A stretch of DNA of 64,000 nucleotides from Paramarasmius palmivorus (taxonomy: Eukaryota; Basidiomycota; Agaricomycetes; Agaricales; Marasmiaceae), in assembly GCA_037176845.1 (NCBI GenBank), contig JAYKXP010000119.1, positions 1-64,000 on the forward strand, given 5' to 3'. Shown here one piece after another: positions 1 through 11,053 of the stretch (its first letter is position 1; every line of letters begins with the position of its first letter). Below the pieces are notes generated by a model. It was not told where the DNA came from. It was given only the letters and a program-made list of their open reading frames with translations, and made no database searches. A program made the translations under genes and the position numbers.

Positions 1-3000
1 GTCGTTCGAGAGCCGATAGTCAATTACTAAAGAAGCTCTCAGTAGTCTTCTCTCAGTATCTGATTTTCAGCCGCCGACTATATTGTACAGAAGAACGTCG
101 ATAGACTCTGAAAGGCAAGCAAAATATTCGCAAAGTACGAAGGAACTAACTATTCCCCTCCAAGATAGACAGAGCGAGAAGCCCCTCAGAGGGACAGAGT
201 CAGCGAGATGGTATGCCCCATACCTTGCTACTACTCGTCGTCTCTGATATCAAAATTTTTACAGCACACTAACCGACGAGCTCAGACGATTCTTTGGAGT
301 TTTCCTCAAAATCGCTACATCCATCACACTCATAATTTTGATCCCAGATCGATCAGATGGTCGGTTGTTGAAATGCATCCGGACATCAGACTCGGACCCC
401 AGACGTCAACTTTTCCGTGGTATTTACACTCAGATGAGTCGACAACGACAATACGCCAGCGTCACCCACAGTTCCACCAAGAATACATACGTATTCCTGC
501 GCGGGTCAAACATTGCACGCGCACTAATCCATCAACTTTCAGCCGAACCCTCCTCCTTCGTACTGTTTCTAGTCCGTTCCTCTCATCATCACTAAAATCC
601 CATCCACTCCGACGACAAGAGGCTTTCACAATGTATAAACCATTTCCGCCACGACCATTCCCGAAAGACAGAAATAGCTAGGTCTTTGTGGTAGACAAAG
701 CACCACCCCCCCGTTTGTGGCGCCCGGTATATCGCTACTTGGGGAGTGTGTGTTGCAAGCCTCACCTCTATCAGCACAGACCTTCCTCTCGGCAGGTACA
801 GGATAGCGCCTGTAGATCGCGGGTCCGCGGTCATTCAAAGTCTTTCACTTCTTATGATAGAACCCAAAACGTTATCAACACCCATCAAAGCAGTTATCGA
901 GCGCTTCACGACGATCCCTTGGACGGTGGCTCACCCAATGTATACGTCGTCACGCAAGGCATCCTCCCAGCCGTGTATAGCAGCGGGTAAGTACTTGCGT
1001 TCCCTCAAGATCTAACATCTTACGTAAACGATCTCCAGCAACTCGGCTCTCGCGAGGGTTCCTTGATTAGTGGAGAGCATTGTACATATTCCATTATCGC
1101 GCAAGTCCGAAACTTTTTCCAGTCGGAGTCGACCGCTTCGTCGCACGCTAAATCGTGGGCTCAAGTCAAACATGGACCACTAGTGCGAGGTGACAAAGTA
1201 ATTGCATTGCTTGCTGAACCGCAGTATACACATGGAAGGAACGCGCATCTCTGACGATACATGGTATCTATATGGATTTCATATCATGTTTTATAGTTGA
1301 TTAAATACCCGATCAATATCAAGAGACATTGTGTTGGTGTGAACGGGACTATGCGCGCTCATTGATGGAGTTGAAGACCCGAAATTCCTTATGAGCTTTA
1401 ACTTATGGAATTGGTCTTTCCACTCCTCAAATTTGGATCTGTATCTTATGAGTACAATAAAACTATTGCCAATTCCAAGGCCCGTCTAAGTAAGATTATG
1501 TCAGAGGAAAAAATGAGACGCTACATTGCGAGGCCATTCACAAGTAATGCCTGAACGCCTTACCCGACCCTTCAACATGCCTCGACCCAAGGAAACTTGC
1601 ATAACGTGCGCCAGCGCGCCATGACTGCTCTATCAACGCTGCAAAAGACTACGCACTTTAGTAATTCATTGTTAAACTTAACGCAGCTCTGACCCTCCAC
1701 AGAATCCGGAAAGATTAAACAACACAAACGGGATGTAACAGAGCTCTTCTCAAAGAGCAGAGTAAGTCCTCTTGCCTTGTCTCCATACTATGCTCCGAGC
1801 CGTTGTTTCTCATATCTGCACTAGCAGAGCTCAATCTTCGCAAGGAGCGGCACGAAAGAATATTGCGGAAAAGGAAACAAACATCGTCGAACTGAAGCAA
1901 GGCCCATCAAGTGGAGACACAGAAAGTCGTCTGATTGCTATTATTCTTCTACCTTCACTCATCCTCAACCAGAAAAAAGTCACCCTTCTGGTCGATTCGA
2001 TCCTGCAAATGTGGTGCATAAGGAGACGAATGGATTGCAGGCTCACTTGAATCGATAGATATGTGGAAACGGTCCCTACGCTGGAGCGAGTTTTGGACCA
2101 AGCATTCACTATCGTCAACCTGTTTTCTCCCCTTGCCCCACTGTTTGGAACATTTCGACCTCTTCTAAAACCGTAGAACACTCTCGGAGGATTATTCTCC
2201 AGCTCGAGGTGGTCTATTGAAGATTCCGAACATCCTCCCTGTATTCAACCCTGTTGCGAATTGTCGATGCACTCGAACATCGAGTTGCTCTATTCCTAAC
2301 GGACTGTAAATATAATCTTACCACGCCCCTGCTCTTGTACTATACTCGACACTGCTCAGAACGTTCGGGAATCCACAAATACTCGAAAGGCAGCTTCTTT
2401 TTCACGAACAACTCTGGCGTGACGCTGACAACTGTCAAAGACCTGGCAGCTTGGAGTTACTCTGATAATCATAATATACACGAAACAAGTAGACCTTTTT
2501 GATATTATATTCGAATACATTCAAATCCACTAGTACGAGAGTGGGTGGGGTCGTCTCTCTGCTCCTCTGCTTCTCTGGCCCGTGAATTCGGAGACGCCTG
2601 AAGCCTGTATCCAAGTCCCCACTCTAGCCTTGCTGATACCTGATCTTCACCCAAATGGCGACTGTAGCCCCGCGCCCTCCAAAGAACACCCATTGAAACG
2701 AGGTCGGTGAATGGCTCCTTGATGGTCGTCAAAACTGTATCCATGTCCTTTTGAATCACGTTAGCATCAGGTCACAAGCGGAAGATTCGGTACAGACCTA
2801 AGTTTGCACCCGGGGTATCAGAGTCGCCACGGGATTGTGCGTAAGATGATCCCGTGCCCAACCCTCCACACTAGGTTTTGTCGGCCCTTTGCTAAGATTG
2901 GAACTCAATATAAAATACCTGAGACGAGTAAGAATGGTGAACATATCCTGCTTCGCTCCTCGTACGCATGACGACTGCCGCTCCAGCTCAAACAGTCATT

Positions 3001-4205
3001 TTTGCTGTCGTGTCTCAGGTTATCGTCAAATTAGAGTCAAACACGCCGGAAAAGCGCCAAAAGTGTGTTTCACGTATAAACTTTTAATGAAAATAAAGAT
3101 CTTCCTCCGCCAACTAATACGCCCTGTAACCTAGCACACGATAGACCGAGGTAACTTTCATATGACTGGTATCGATCGGGGGGGCTTGTTTGTTTTCCAT
3201 CGAGTGTTAGTGACGTGAGAGTAGGATTATACTGATCAGTCGAGGCGTTTCCCAGCTAAATAGTCCCGAGCATCAACCCGTTTTACGGTCCGCGATGCGT
3301 GCATTTTCAGATGTGTTTTCTAATACATAGTCTATATGCGCTTACGATTCGTTGCTAGTTCTGTGCCTCTATCGTGCCTCGTTCCCCCCCCCCCCCCTCG
3401 CCTCGATTCGAAGTTGCGGGTTTCCGATTTTGTTTTCTTTTTCCCAGAATCATACGAGCCAGCCAAAGCGATCCGCCCTGCGGTGGGCTCTGGACTCTTT
3501 CCGTGCCCTATAACTGGCGTAGTAGCGAGGAGCGAAAGCTTCCATCACCTGGTATAGCTCCCCAATACACCGAGGGGGTGGCAAAAATTGTGGAGGAGAC
3601 TGGAACCGAAAGCGACTCGTAGGTGCCGGGCATTAAACCACGATAATCATTGGGGAGTTATCGTTCGTCGTGTTCCGACTCAGAGCTATCAGAAAAATCA
3701 GTTATGATTTGATCCCAACGTAGAAAATGGAGGAAATTCGGTGTACCTGAGAGTCAACATCTGATGTAGGTGGAGTTGTGCCAGAGGTTTCGTCTGCGTG
3801 GCACCTGTATCAGTTTCGGCGTCTTCTGAACTGTCTTGATTCCCTTGAACATTGCGTGAGTCCGTAACGTGGAGAGATAATTGTGCAGAAAATGACGGTA
3901 TCCTGAGGGGACATTCGCATACCAGGAGACTGTGCCAGTATAGCGTTGGCTAGAAGGATGTGAGTGACGGCAGCATTTGTGCAGGGTAGTCTCACCTTTT
4001 CTGGTCATTCCAGTGTCTCAGGACCCTTTGTGAAGCCTAGTCAGTAATTTTTTGACGTGATCAAATAGCACTCACTGTTCCTCAGGCAATGTAGAGTCGT
4101 CCGGTTTGACTGGGGCATCTTTTGGCTGGGTGGACATAGTACATCAGGAGGTAGTGATCGCTGGGACGTTGCTGATAAGCGTTAGAACGTTAGACTTTTA
4201 ATGGA
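1..4205. other. Region with no supportable gene
   Basis: I find no protein I recognise here. Two + strand stretches have a coding look: about 690-990, and 1040-1250 after a possible GTAAGT...CAG intron starting near 989. Their phases do not join, so I do not call a gene. There is a run of 14 C at 3384-3397. No repeat of this stretch was seen elsewhere in the window. Confidence 0.5.
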
Positions 4206-4239
4206 ATGTATTGTGATTGCATCAGAACTCGCTTTATTG

Positions 4240-5771
4240 GCTATATCGGAATACAACTGTCTATTTTGTCTGATAACAAACCCGGGACCGATTCCTTCAA
4301 CTCCGACAATGTGGAAAATAGTGCGAAACCACTGACCCATCGTGACACGCCGGCCACCAATGCCTGGAGCCTTTGCGAGTGTTGCTTGTATATTTTCTCC
4401 GTGACAAAGCCGTGTTCAACCCATCGAAAACAGACCGCCAGCGGAATACAAGGTAAAACGAGTAACGTTTCTCTCCGGAGAGAGATAGAAGTTTTGGAGT
4501 GGGTAGATCAGGGCAGAGGGGATAAAGATGGTGGTTCCAGCGGGAATTCGATAACGAGCTTCAGATCCCATAACACGAGGTGGCCGCCGCAACGCCAATC
4601 AAAATCGCCCAACGCGGTATTATCCGCACACCATCCGTACGCCAAGTTTTTGAGATCGAGATGAGGGTGACAGATGGTTTCGGGGCCGAAGTTGACGGTA
4701 AATGCGGCAAAAACGCACTTGCTGAATGGAAGATGGAGATTGGAGTATTGACCGATGAGGGATGCCATGACCTGAACGTAGTACAGGAAAAGTCTGGGAG
4801 CCCAGGCCAAGAAGACACCTATCAGATCATGTGAGCGTCGGCCAGAGCCTTAGTATCAATATCTATACGCACATGAGATGAAGGACGCAAGGCGAATAAA
4901 GCAGGAACTGAACCTAATCTCGTCCAGCACTTGTTGATTCTTGGGGGTTTGTGAGAGCATGAGTGGTTGCTGTATGGATAAGATTAGTATGGGTCTCGGC
5001 AGGTCTAAAGAATCGCTCACCGTTTGTCCGTTGCCATAGGAGATACCGTAGTTGAGGAACTTGAAGTTCCCTCGGCGTTCGTGTTCCAGATTTTCTATGG
5101 GGCTGCCGGATTCTGCCATCTTCTTTTGCTTGGGGGTAGGTCGCGGGGGCTTGAAGTTGCAACGAGGGCGCAAGCGCTCGATCATCGCAGTACATTCGGC
5201 AATGGTCTCATCCCAGGACTGGGACCCAGGATCAGTGGATCGTGGCCCTGGAACGATAAGCCCTGTAACAGACCCGGTCTCGGCGTGCAAAATAGGGCAG
5301 GTGGAGCTGGAGAAAGGGTTAGTACAGGTACTCGGATAGAACGCGGCAATCGTACTCAGGATTGTGAGGATGCAGCTGAAATCCCATCGCCAAAAGCTCG
5401 TCCTTTGAGTACGAGCGCCTTTCCGGGAGCGGACGTTGGGTTCCCAGGTACCCAGATGAAGTTGGGTGAAGGTGGCTGTCCTGGATCTCCGTAGAGACCG
5501 GTGCTGCACGAGATAAGGTGGTCAGGCGAATTTTGTGTTCCTTGAGACGCCTCGGATCCTTTGCGAACACCAACACATCTCCAAGTTTGCGACGAGCCTT
5601 CCGACGTTCGTGACCTTTCTTCTTATTTCGAGACGTGTTTCGACGATGCGGAGTGGAGTCTGTTGTGGAAGACCGAGGAAGGTTGAGCTCAGGAATGTCT
5701 TCCATAAGCTCGGTTATGACTGATGAGCGTACGTCGGGTGAGGAAGGGGGTGAAGAAGGGGGTGTGGTCAA
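4240..5771 (-). pseudogene. TET/JBP-like 2OG-Fe(II) dioxygenase pseudogene
   Basis: In the intact family this is a double-stranded beta-helix dioxygenase using Fe(II) and 2-oxoglutarate; TET/JBP enzymes oxidise methylated pyrimidines in DNA. The first exon (5771 down to about 5340) encodes a Ser/Pro-rich then Lys/Arg-rich N-terminus. A second exon-like block (about 5276-5026) encodes the segment ending NFKFLNYGISYGNGQT. The catalytic part at about 4810-4420 shows CHPHLDLKN (HxD metal ligands), TALGDFDW and GGHLVLWDLKLVIEF. The C-terminal motifs IPSALI, SGEKRYSF, YSAGGLF and FRWVEHGF then appear in different reading frames within about 180 bases. At least three small indels have therefore disrupted the gene, and the third metal histidine is not readable in frame. 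TET/JBP assignment is by motif order (moderate). The pseudogene call is strong because motifs jump frames. It lies upstream of and divergent from the KDZ gene. Confidence 0.6.
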
Positions 5772-6442
5772 AGGGGAATCGAGGTAAGGGTCGTCGTGAG
5801 CGTTGAGAGCTTCTACAAGTCGAGCATCCAGCGATTCGTCGGTGGTAAGGAGATAAGGGGAGTAGTAGTTTTGGGAGCGAGTCTGTGTGTTTGGTGAGCT
5901 TCGTATCGCGTCAAGAATGGTGACTTACCGTTCGGCCACCAAAAAGTTGTTTGAGCGAATCTGGGTTGGTGAATTAGCGAATTGTAAGCGAGTAAGATAA
6001 AATGAGATGAGAGCATGATAGTTTAGTGAAGCGAGATTCCCTGGCAAGAGTATCAGGCCTTCGTTTGGGGTGAAGCAGGTCTCTGGAAGGCGCAAGAGGA
6101 CAAGATTCCCCTGCAGGAGTATCAAGTCGTTGCGAGTTTCCCTTCAACCGCTTGGAAGGGATAGAATGGCGATGGGATTGACGTTTAGAGCTCACCAGGT
6201 ATGTTCTGAATGATGGACATAGAAAGAAAGGGCGGGTGGCCAGGCTGGGGAGCACAATTTCATTTTGAGGGCTGCAGAATGAGGGAGCGGAAAAAAGAGG
6301 AGCGTTGCCTAGTATTCCCACGTGTGTTTTCGGTCGATTTCAGATTTGTTAATCAAACCTTCTGATGAATGTTTCTGATGTTCGGTCCAAAAAAACATTC
6401 CTGATGACCAAAATAGGTAATAGGTAAATTACAGCAAGATAT

Positions 6443-6980
6443 CTAGTCGGAATAGGCACCGCGAACAAGCGCTTCAAACTGAGCGTCAGAGAGTGAAATA
6501 GTAGCATACTCGCGCTCTTCGTCCGTGTCTGGGGCCAAGTCTTCGAGTTCCTCCCTCAGATTTTCCACTTCCAGTAGTAACATCCGGTTAGCACTCCTCA
6601 GTGAGAAACTCTCGCGTTCCAAGGCGTTGTTTTCGCGTTGTAGGTAGTGATTTTCGCTGCGCAGAGCACGAAGGTTGGCAGATAGCCGACTGAGACGACC
6701 GTGCAATTTTTGCACGGTGAGTATCAAATGCTCTTGACTGGCTAAATTCTTTATCAGGGGACTATAATTGGGAGAAGCAAGTCCTGATACTCACCATTAC
6801 CGTAACGTGCAAGTACAGACGCGCTGACACCATCAAGACGTGAACAGGAAACTCTGTTTTCCTTTCTGGCATCATACTCAGTGGTAATAGCTAGTAATTA
6901 ATTAGCTTTGGTACAGAAATACCTATGTAAAGCTCACCTTTCTTTGTGGATTGTCGGAAAGCGATAGGCTTTGATTCCAT
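6443..6980 (-). CDS. Small coiled-coil protein, two or three exons
   Basis: The last exon encodes about 95 residues of heptad-rich, charged sequence (LSRLSANLRALRSENHYL... type leucine repeats) ending in an acidic tail and stop at 6443. It probably forms a leucine-zipper-like coiled coil. Upstream on the same strand a GTGAGT...TTTAG intron (about 6797-6747) joins it to an exon reading DGVSASVLARYGN. A candidate start ATG at 6980 begins MESKPIAFRQ, followed by a GTGAGC donor; the phase of that first junction could not be settled. The start lies about 105 bp from the divergent KDZ start at 7085, so the two may share a promoter region. Function unknown; no basic DNA-binding region typical of bZIP proteins was seen next to the coil. 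A KDZ accessory gene is possible but unproven. Confidence 0.5.
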
Positions 6981-7084
6981 TGTGGATGGGTGTGAGGAGC
7001 AAGTGTGACATGAGTGACAGGGATGTCACTCATGCCCACGAGATCACTACGCGTTTCACGCGCTCAACAATCAACAACCATGCT

Positions 7085-10000
7085 ATGAGCACCAAACGGA
7101 AGAGAAAGGCCCCTCAACTTAGGACTCACGTCCGACAAGACTTGGACTCCCCTGCTCCGTTTTTCGACGTCGTATCTCTTTCCTCGGATGGACTTCGTGG
7201 GACGCGTAACAGGGTACCTCTGGCGCTGTCGCCCCCCAAAAAGAAAACGCGTTTGGATTCGACAACTAGAATAGATGGGAATGAAGGATGGGAGGATTTC
7301 GGGTCGTTCTCTGGCATTGAAGAATCTAGCTGGGAAATGGGGGATACTGAAGAAGTGGTAGAAGAGGATCGAGAGCAGCTGAAATCGGAGCTGAAAGAAT
7401 CTGTGAAGAGAAACCATGCTTCAGTGAGTGGTACAAGTTCTGCATTGAATTATTATTAATCCTTCGGCCTCTGTCAGGATCACCCAATGAAGGAATGGGT
7501 GCCGCAGGCATCCCTCTTTCTCGACGAGCTCATGCGTTTGGAAAGTCGACACGGAGCTCCTGTACGATGCTTTCGTTGCAAAACCAGCGAGGTTGACCTA
7601 TATCGCTGTAAGGATTGCAGCGAAAAACGGCTTTCGTGCGCGGAGTGCATCGTTTTCGATCATCGTAGGCGGCCGTTTGATCGAATAGAGGTATGTTTTT
7701 CTAAATCGTCATCCAGCGTGTTATTCAGTGGGTTGTAGAAATGGAATGGAAGGTACTTTGAGCGAGTTACGCTCAAGTCTTTGGGTCTCTTCGTGCAGTT
7801 GGGTCATCCTCCTGGCGAGAAATGCAACATGCACAATCGAGGGTCGGATAGTTTTGTGGTCGTGGACCTGAACTCGATACAGGAGGTGGAGATTCGTTAC
7901 TGCATGTGTCAACGAGATGTTGGGAAGGAATGGCAACAGCTGATGCGTTACGAGCTATATCCGGCGACGGTCAATGAGCCCCGCACTGCGTTCACTTTCC
8001 AGACACTATCCCTATTCCACACCATGACTCACCAAGGGAAAATCACCCTATACGACTTCTACTATGGTTTGGAAGCCAGAACCGACGGCGCTGGGCTTGG
8101 CGGTCTAAAGGTTCGTTATCGGAAATTGGATTAATGAGTTATCTGCTGATGGTTTAAGAATAGGATCGATATGAAGCCTTTGTTCGTGTTGTGCGTCAAT
8201 GGCGGTATCTCAAGATGCTCAAACGTGGCGGTATAGGAAACGTACCGTCAGCGACTCGGGATTTGTCACGGATTCCCCGTGGTTCGTTGTCTTTGCGGTG
8301 TCTTGCTTGTCCAAGGCCGGGAGTGAACATTCCGAACGACTGGCGGAAGGCTAGCCCGGATAAGAGGTGGGCTTGTTCGTATGAATCACAGTAAACTTGC
8401 TCATGACACGACAGTTTCTTGTACACCAAGTTCATAGGTGTTGATGCTTGCTTCCGCTTGAAAAGGCGGCATATTTCTTCTGAGGAGAAGGATCCAGGAC
8501 TTTGGACTGGCTCGGCGTACTACGTACCTCAGGAGCAGTACCAGAAGTTTGTCAAGGTCCTGACGGAGCAAAAAGAGGTGCGGAATACTTGTTCATGTAT
8601 GTTGGCATCGAGCTAATGCTACTTCCCGGATGACCAGACCAGCTCTTGCACTGGACTACAAGCAGTCAAACAAGCAAACTCAAAGTTTAGCAAAAGCTAT
8701 GCCACGACTGGGGTTTTGCTTTGCCTCTGCATTCGGCATGAGATGGTAGAGCCGAATGGAACTGTCGATCTCAACAAAGGCGAGAAGTGAGTGTCCATGA
8801 GATAGCCAAGCTTCACTTTCATTGACATTCCTCTCAGGTTCGGTCATGCTGATTACGCTATATCGGCATCTCAGAGTTTGGACGACCCTCATTTGAAGCG
8901 AGTGCTGAGTTATGATATAGTTTGCCAATACTATGTCAAATTCTTTGGCCGTATGGAATGGATCCCGGATCCATTGAAGATGGTTATCATCGCGGAGCTT
9001 TGGCGCTTTGTGGTGCCGAAACTGCACATCCAGGGTCACGAGAGAAAATGCCAGGAGAATTTCTCCTTGCACCTGTGCCCTGGAACCGGACAGACCGATG
9101 GGGAAGGAGTTGAACGACACTGGGCGAGTGACGGTCCGATTGCAACGAGTACCAGGGAGATGGGCCCGGGTCATAGACGAGATACTATCGACGATCATTT
9201 TGGAAGCTCGAACCACCGGAAACGCATTGGAATAGGTAAGTTGGTACCGTCGTATGAAATTTTAGTGCAGAGACTGACGGTGTATATAGGTCGTCTTCTC
9301 CACAAGCGTCGTCGAGAGGCGGCATCCCGGGTGAAGGTACACTCTCGAGAATTCGAGCTTTTCACATCGAACCAGGATGCCTCGTCGATAGAGGAATGGA
9401 GGAGAATAGTACTGGATTGGGAGAGTGGGGCTTCTAAGAAGAATCCTTATTCTTTACCTCAGACAGGTAGGCCTCAGGCTTATGTATCTTACGGCGACAT
9501 TGACTAACTTTCTTCAGGTGAAACCGAGCACGACGTACGCCTCCATTATGCAAAGAAGGAAGCACAAGAGCTCAAGCAGGGCATGAGCGCTGCTCTAGAC
9601 ATCAGTGCCAGCGCGTTCATTTACCTTGCTTTGGAGGTTGAGGAGCTGCAGTGAGTAATCATATAGTTCATGCCTGAGGAGCCATTGTTGACAATATGAT
9701 TGACAGACGACGACTGGTTGCATACATCAAAGAGAACAAGGCCAACACCACGCTGCAGCAAACGGACCTCGCAGACCGGCGTGCCAAGCTAGAGCGTGCC
9801 ATTGCCAGAGTACGCCGATTGCAAGAGGTCTACACACCTATCATCACCACCCTTGATGGCGTACAAGAGTCTGCTCCCGAACCCGAGACTGTCAATCTGC
9901 TGCTCCCCTCTGGATTACCGGATGAGGTTAGGAGGCAGCCGGTGATGGAGAAATGGGTAGCAATGGAGGCGGAATATCGTCGAGGGCAGTGCGAGAGTTC

Positions 10001-10754
10001 ACTTGATGACATCCGCACTCGCCTGTTTGTGCGGACGAAACTGCTCACTAATAGAGATCTAAACGCACGTCACCAGAAGGGGGCCAGAGATGCCAGGGAA
10101 GTCCTCGCTCGCAACAATCACAAAATGGAGGAGGCAAAGGACAAATATAGGGCGGCGTATACGGCGTTAATGTCCCTGCGGAATGGCACACTGCAGAATC
10201 GAGAGAAGAAATTTCAAGAGCTACGGGATGCTGATGTGCGTTCATTGGACGAGGAGGATACTCATGCGATGAAGAATGTACGGAAGGCTCTGGGAAAGGA
10301 ACGATTAGCGGCGGAGAGGAACTCTTTAATCCAGGCTGGAGAATCACGTCGCACTACTACCTGGATATGGAGGGATGTAGATGTCAGTGGTGATCCAGAG
10401 ATTGTGAAGGAGGTGGTACGAGTAGAATGGAGCAAGGCCTGGGCGCGGAAACGCCGATGGGAGGAGGAGGAGCTTTTGGTGGAAGAGGAGATGAGGCGAG
10501 TGATTGAGACACTGGCTTTCGAGGCCGGGGAATGGCGGGAGCGATTGGTAGAAGGGGAATCGAGTGTGGAGGAAGGGATGAAAGCATATGCAGAGCGTCA
10601 GGCAGTTCTTCGTGAGCAACTAGCTTCACGGTTTCGTCGTATATGGTCCGCTCCAGAACGTCAGCGTCCTGTGCAGCACAGGGAGCAATTGCTACAACCA
10701 GCCGAATTGGAGAGCGATTCAGGGGAAGAGGATTCGGCAGATGAGGAGGAATAA
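7085..10754 (+). CDS. KDZ (Kyakuja-Dileera-Zisupton) transposase with CxC2 domain
   Basis: A ten-exon model keeps frame throughout: 7085-7423, 7478-7690, 7739-8110, 8164-8366, 8415-8577, 8638-8786, 8838-9235, 9290-9466, 9518-9650, 9707-10754 (about 1064 aa). Start MSTKRKRK is a basic N-terminus, likely nuclear. An acidic linker is followed by the CxC2 zinc cluster in exon 2 (CFRC, YRCKDC, LSCAEC, DH). The family block WNGRYFERVTLKSLGL and HPPGEKC follows in exon 3. The RNase-H-like KDZ core is in exons 4-7: FIGVDACFRLKR, SYDIVCQYY, VPKLHIQGH, TDGEGVERHW, STREMGPGHRRDTIDDH. The C-terminal 350 residues are a charged coiled-coil region ending in an acidic tail. No stop or frameshift was seen, so it may be active. 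KDZ elements are cut-and-paste DNA transposons of fungi and some animals. I could not delimit the element's ends. It is convergent with the JmjC-like gene 300 bp downstream. Confidence 0.9.
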
Positions 10755-11053
10755 GTCTATTGCAATAGCATGGTACTATTGCAATGGACAAGGGAAGGAT
10801 ATTCTCGATTCTCGTTCCATGATTCTATTGCAATGGAGCCGTCCGTGTATTTTCGTTAAAATTATCATTATTTATTTTATTTATTATCATTATTTACGTT
10901 GGCTTACGTTGGCAATAGGCTTAGCAGAGCTTGAGCAGATCCAGCTATCACGTGGCATACTATTCTATAATGGCGCGGATGTTTACCTCCTGTGAGTTAC
11001 TGTGAGCATTGCAATTGCACCTAGGGCTATATGTCCTGGATATTGCAATAGTA
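10755..11053. repeat. CTATTGCAAT repeats / short inverted repeat between convergent genes
   Basis: CTATTGCAAT occurs at 10757, 10776 and 10825 on the + strand, and its reverse complement ATTGCAATAG at 11042-11051. The longest inverted pair is GTACTATTGCAAT (10773-10785) against ATTGCAATAGTAC (11042-11054), with about 256 bp between arms. The right arm touches the stop codon of the JmjC-like gene (11054-11056, minus strand), and the first copy follows the KDZ stop by 3 nt. The interval also holds an A/T-rich TTATTTAT stretch. It may be a small non-autonomous element, a KDZ end, or a shared 3' region. Confidence 0.5.

Noticed and set aside
208..1254. Gene at the left edge
   Set aside because: Some frames look coding and an intron-like GTAAGT...CAG is present, but the phases do not join and no protein is recognised.
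3384..3397. Poly-C run as a functional site
   Set aside because: Simple homopolymer with no surrounding structure.
4206..4664. 152-residue + strand open frame
   Set aside because: It lies opposite the TET/JBP-like pseudogene and has no coding character of its own.
8379..8414. A 36-nt intron in the KDZ gene
   Set aside because: A GTGGGC donor at 8367 gives a normal 48-nt intron, keeps frame and restores the expected LYTKFIGVDA context.
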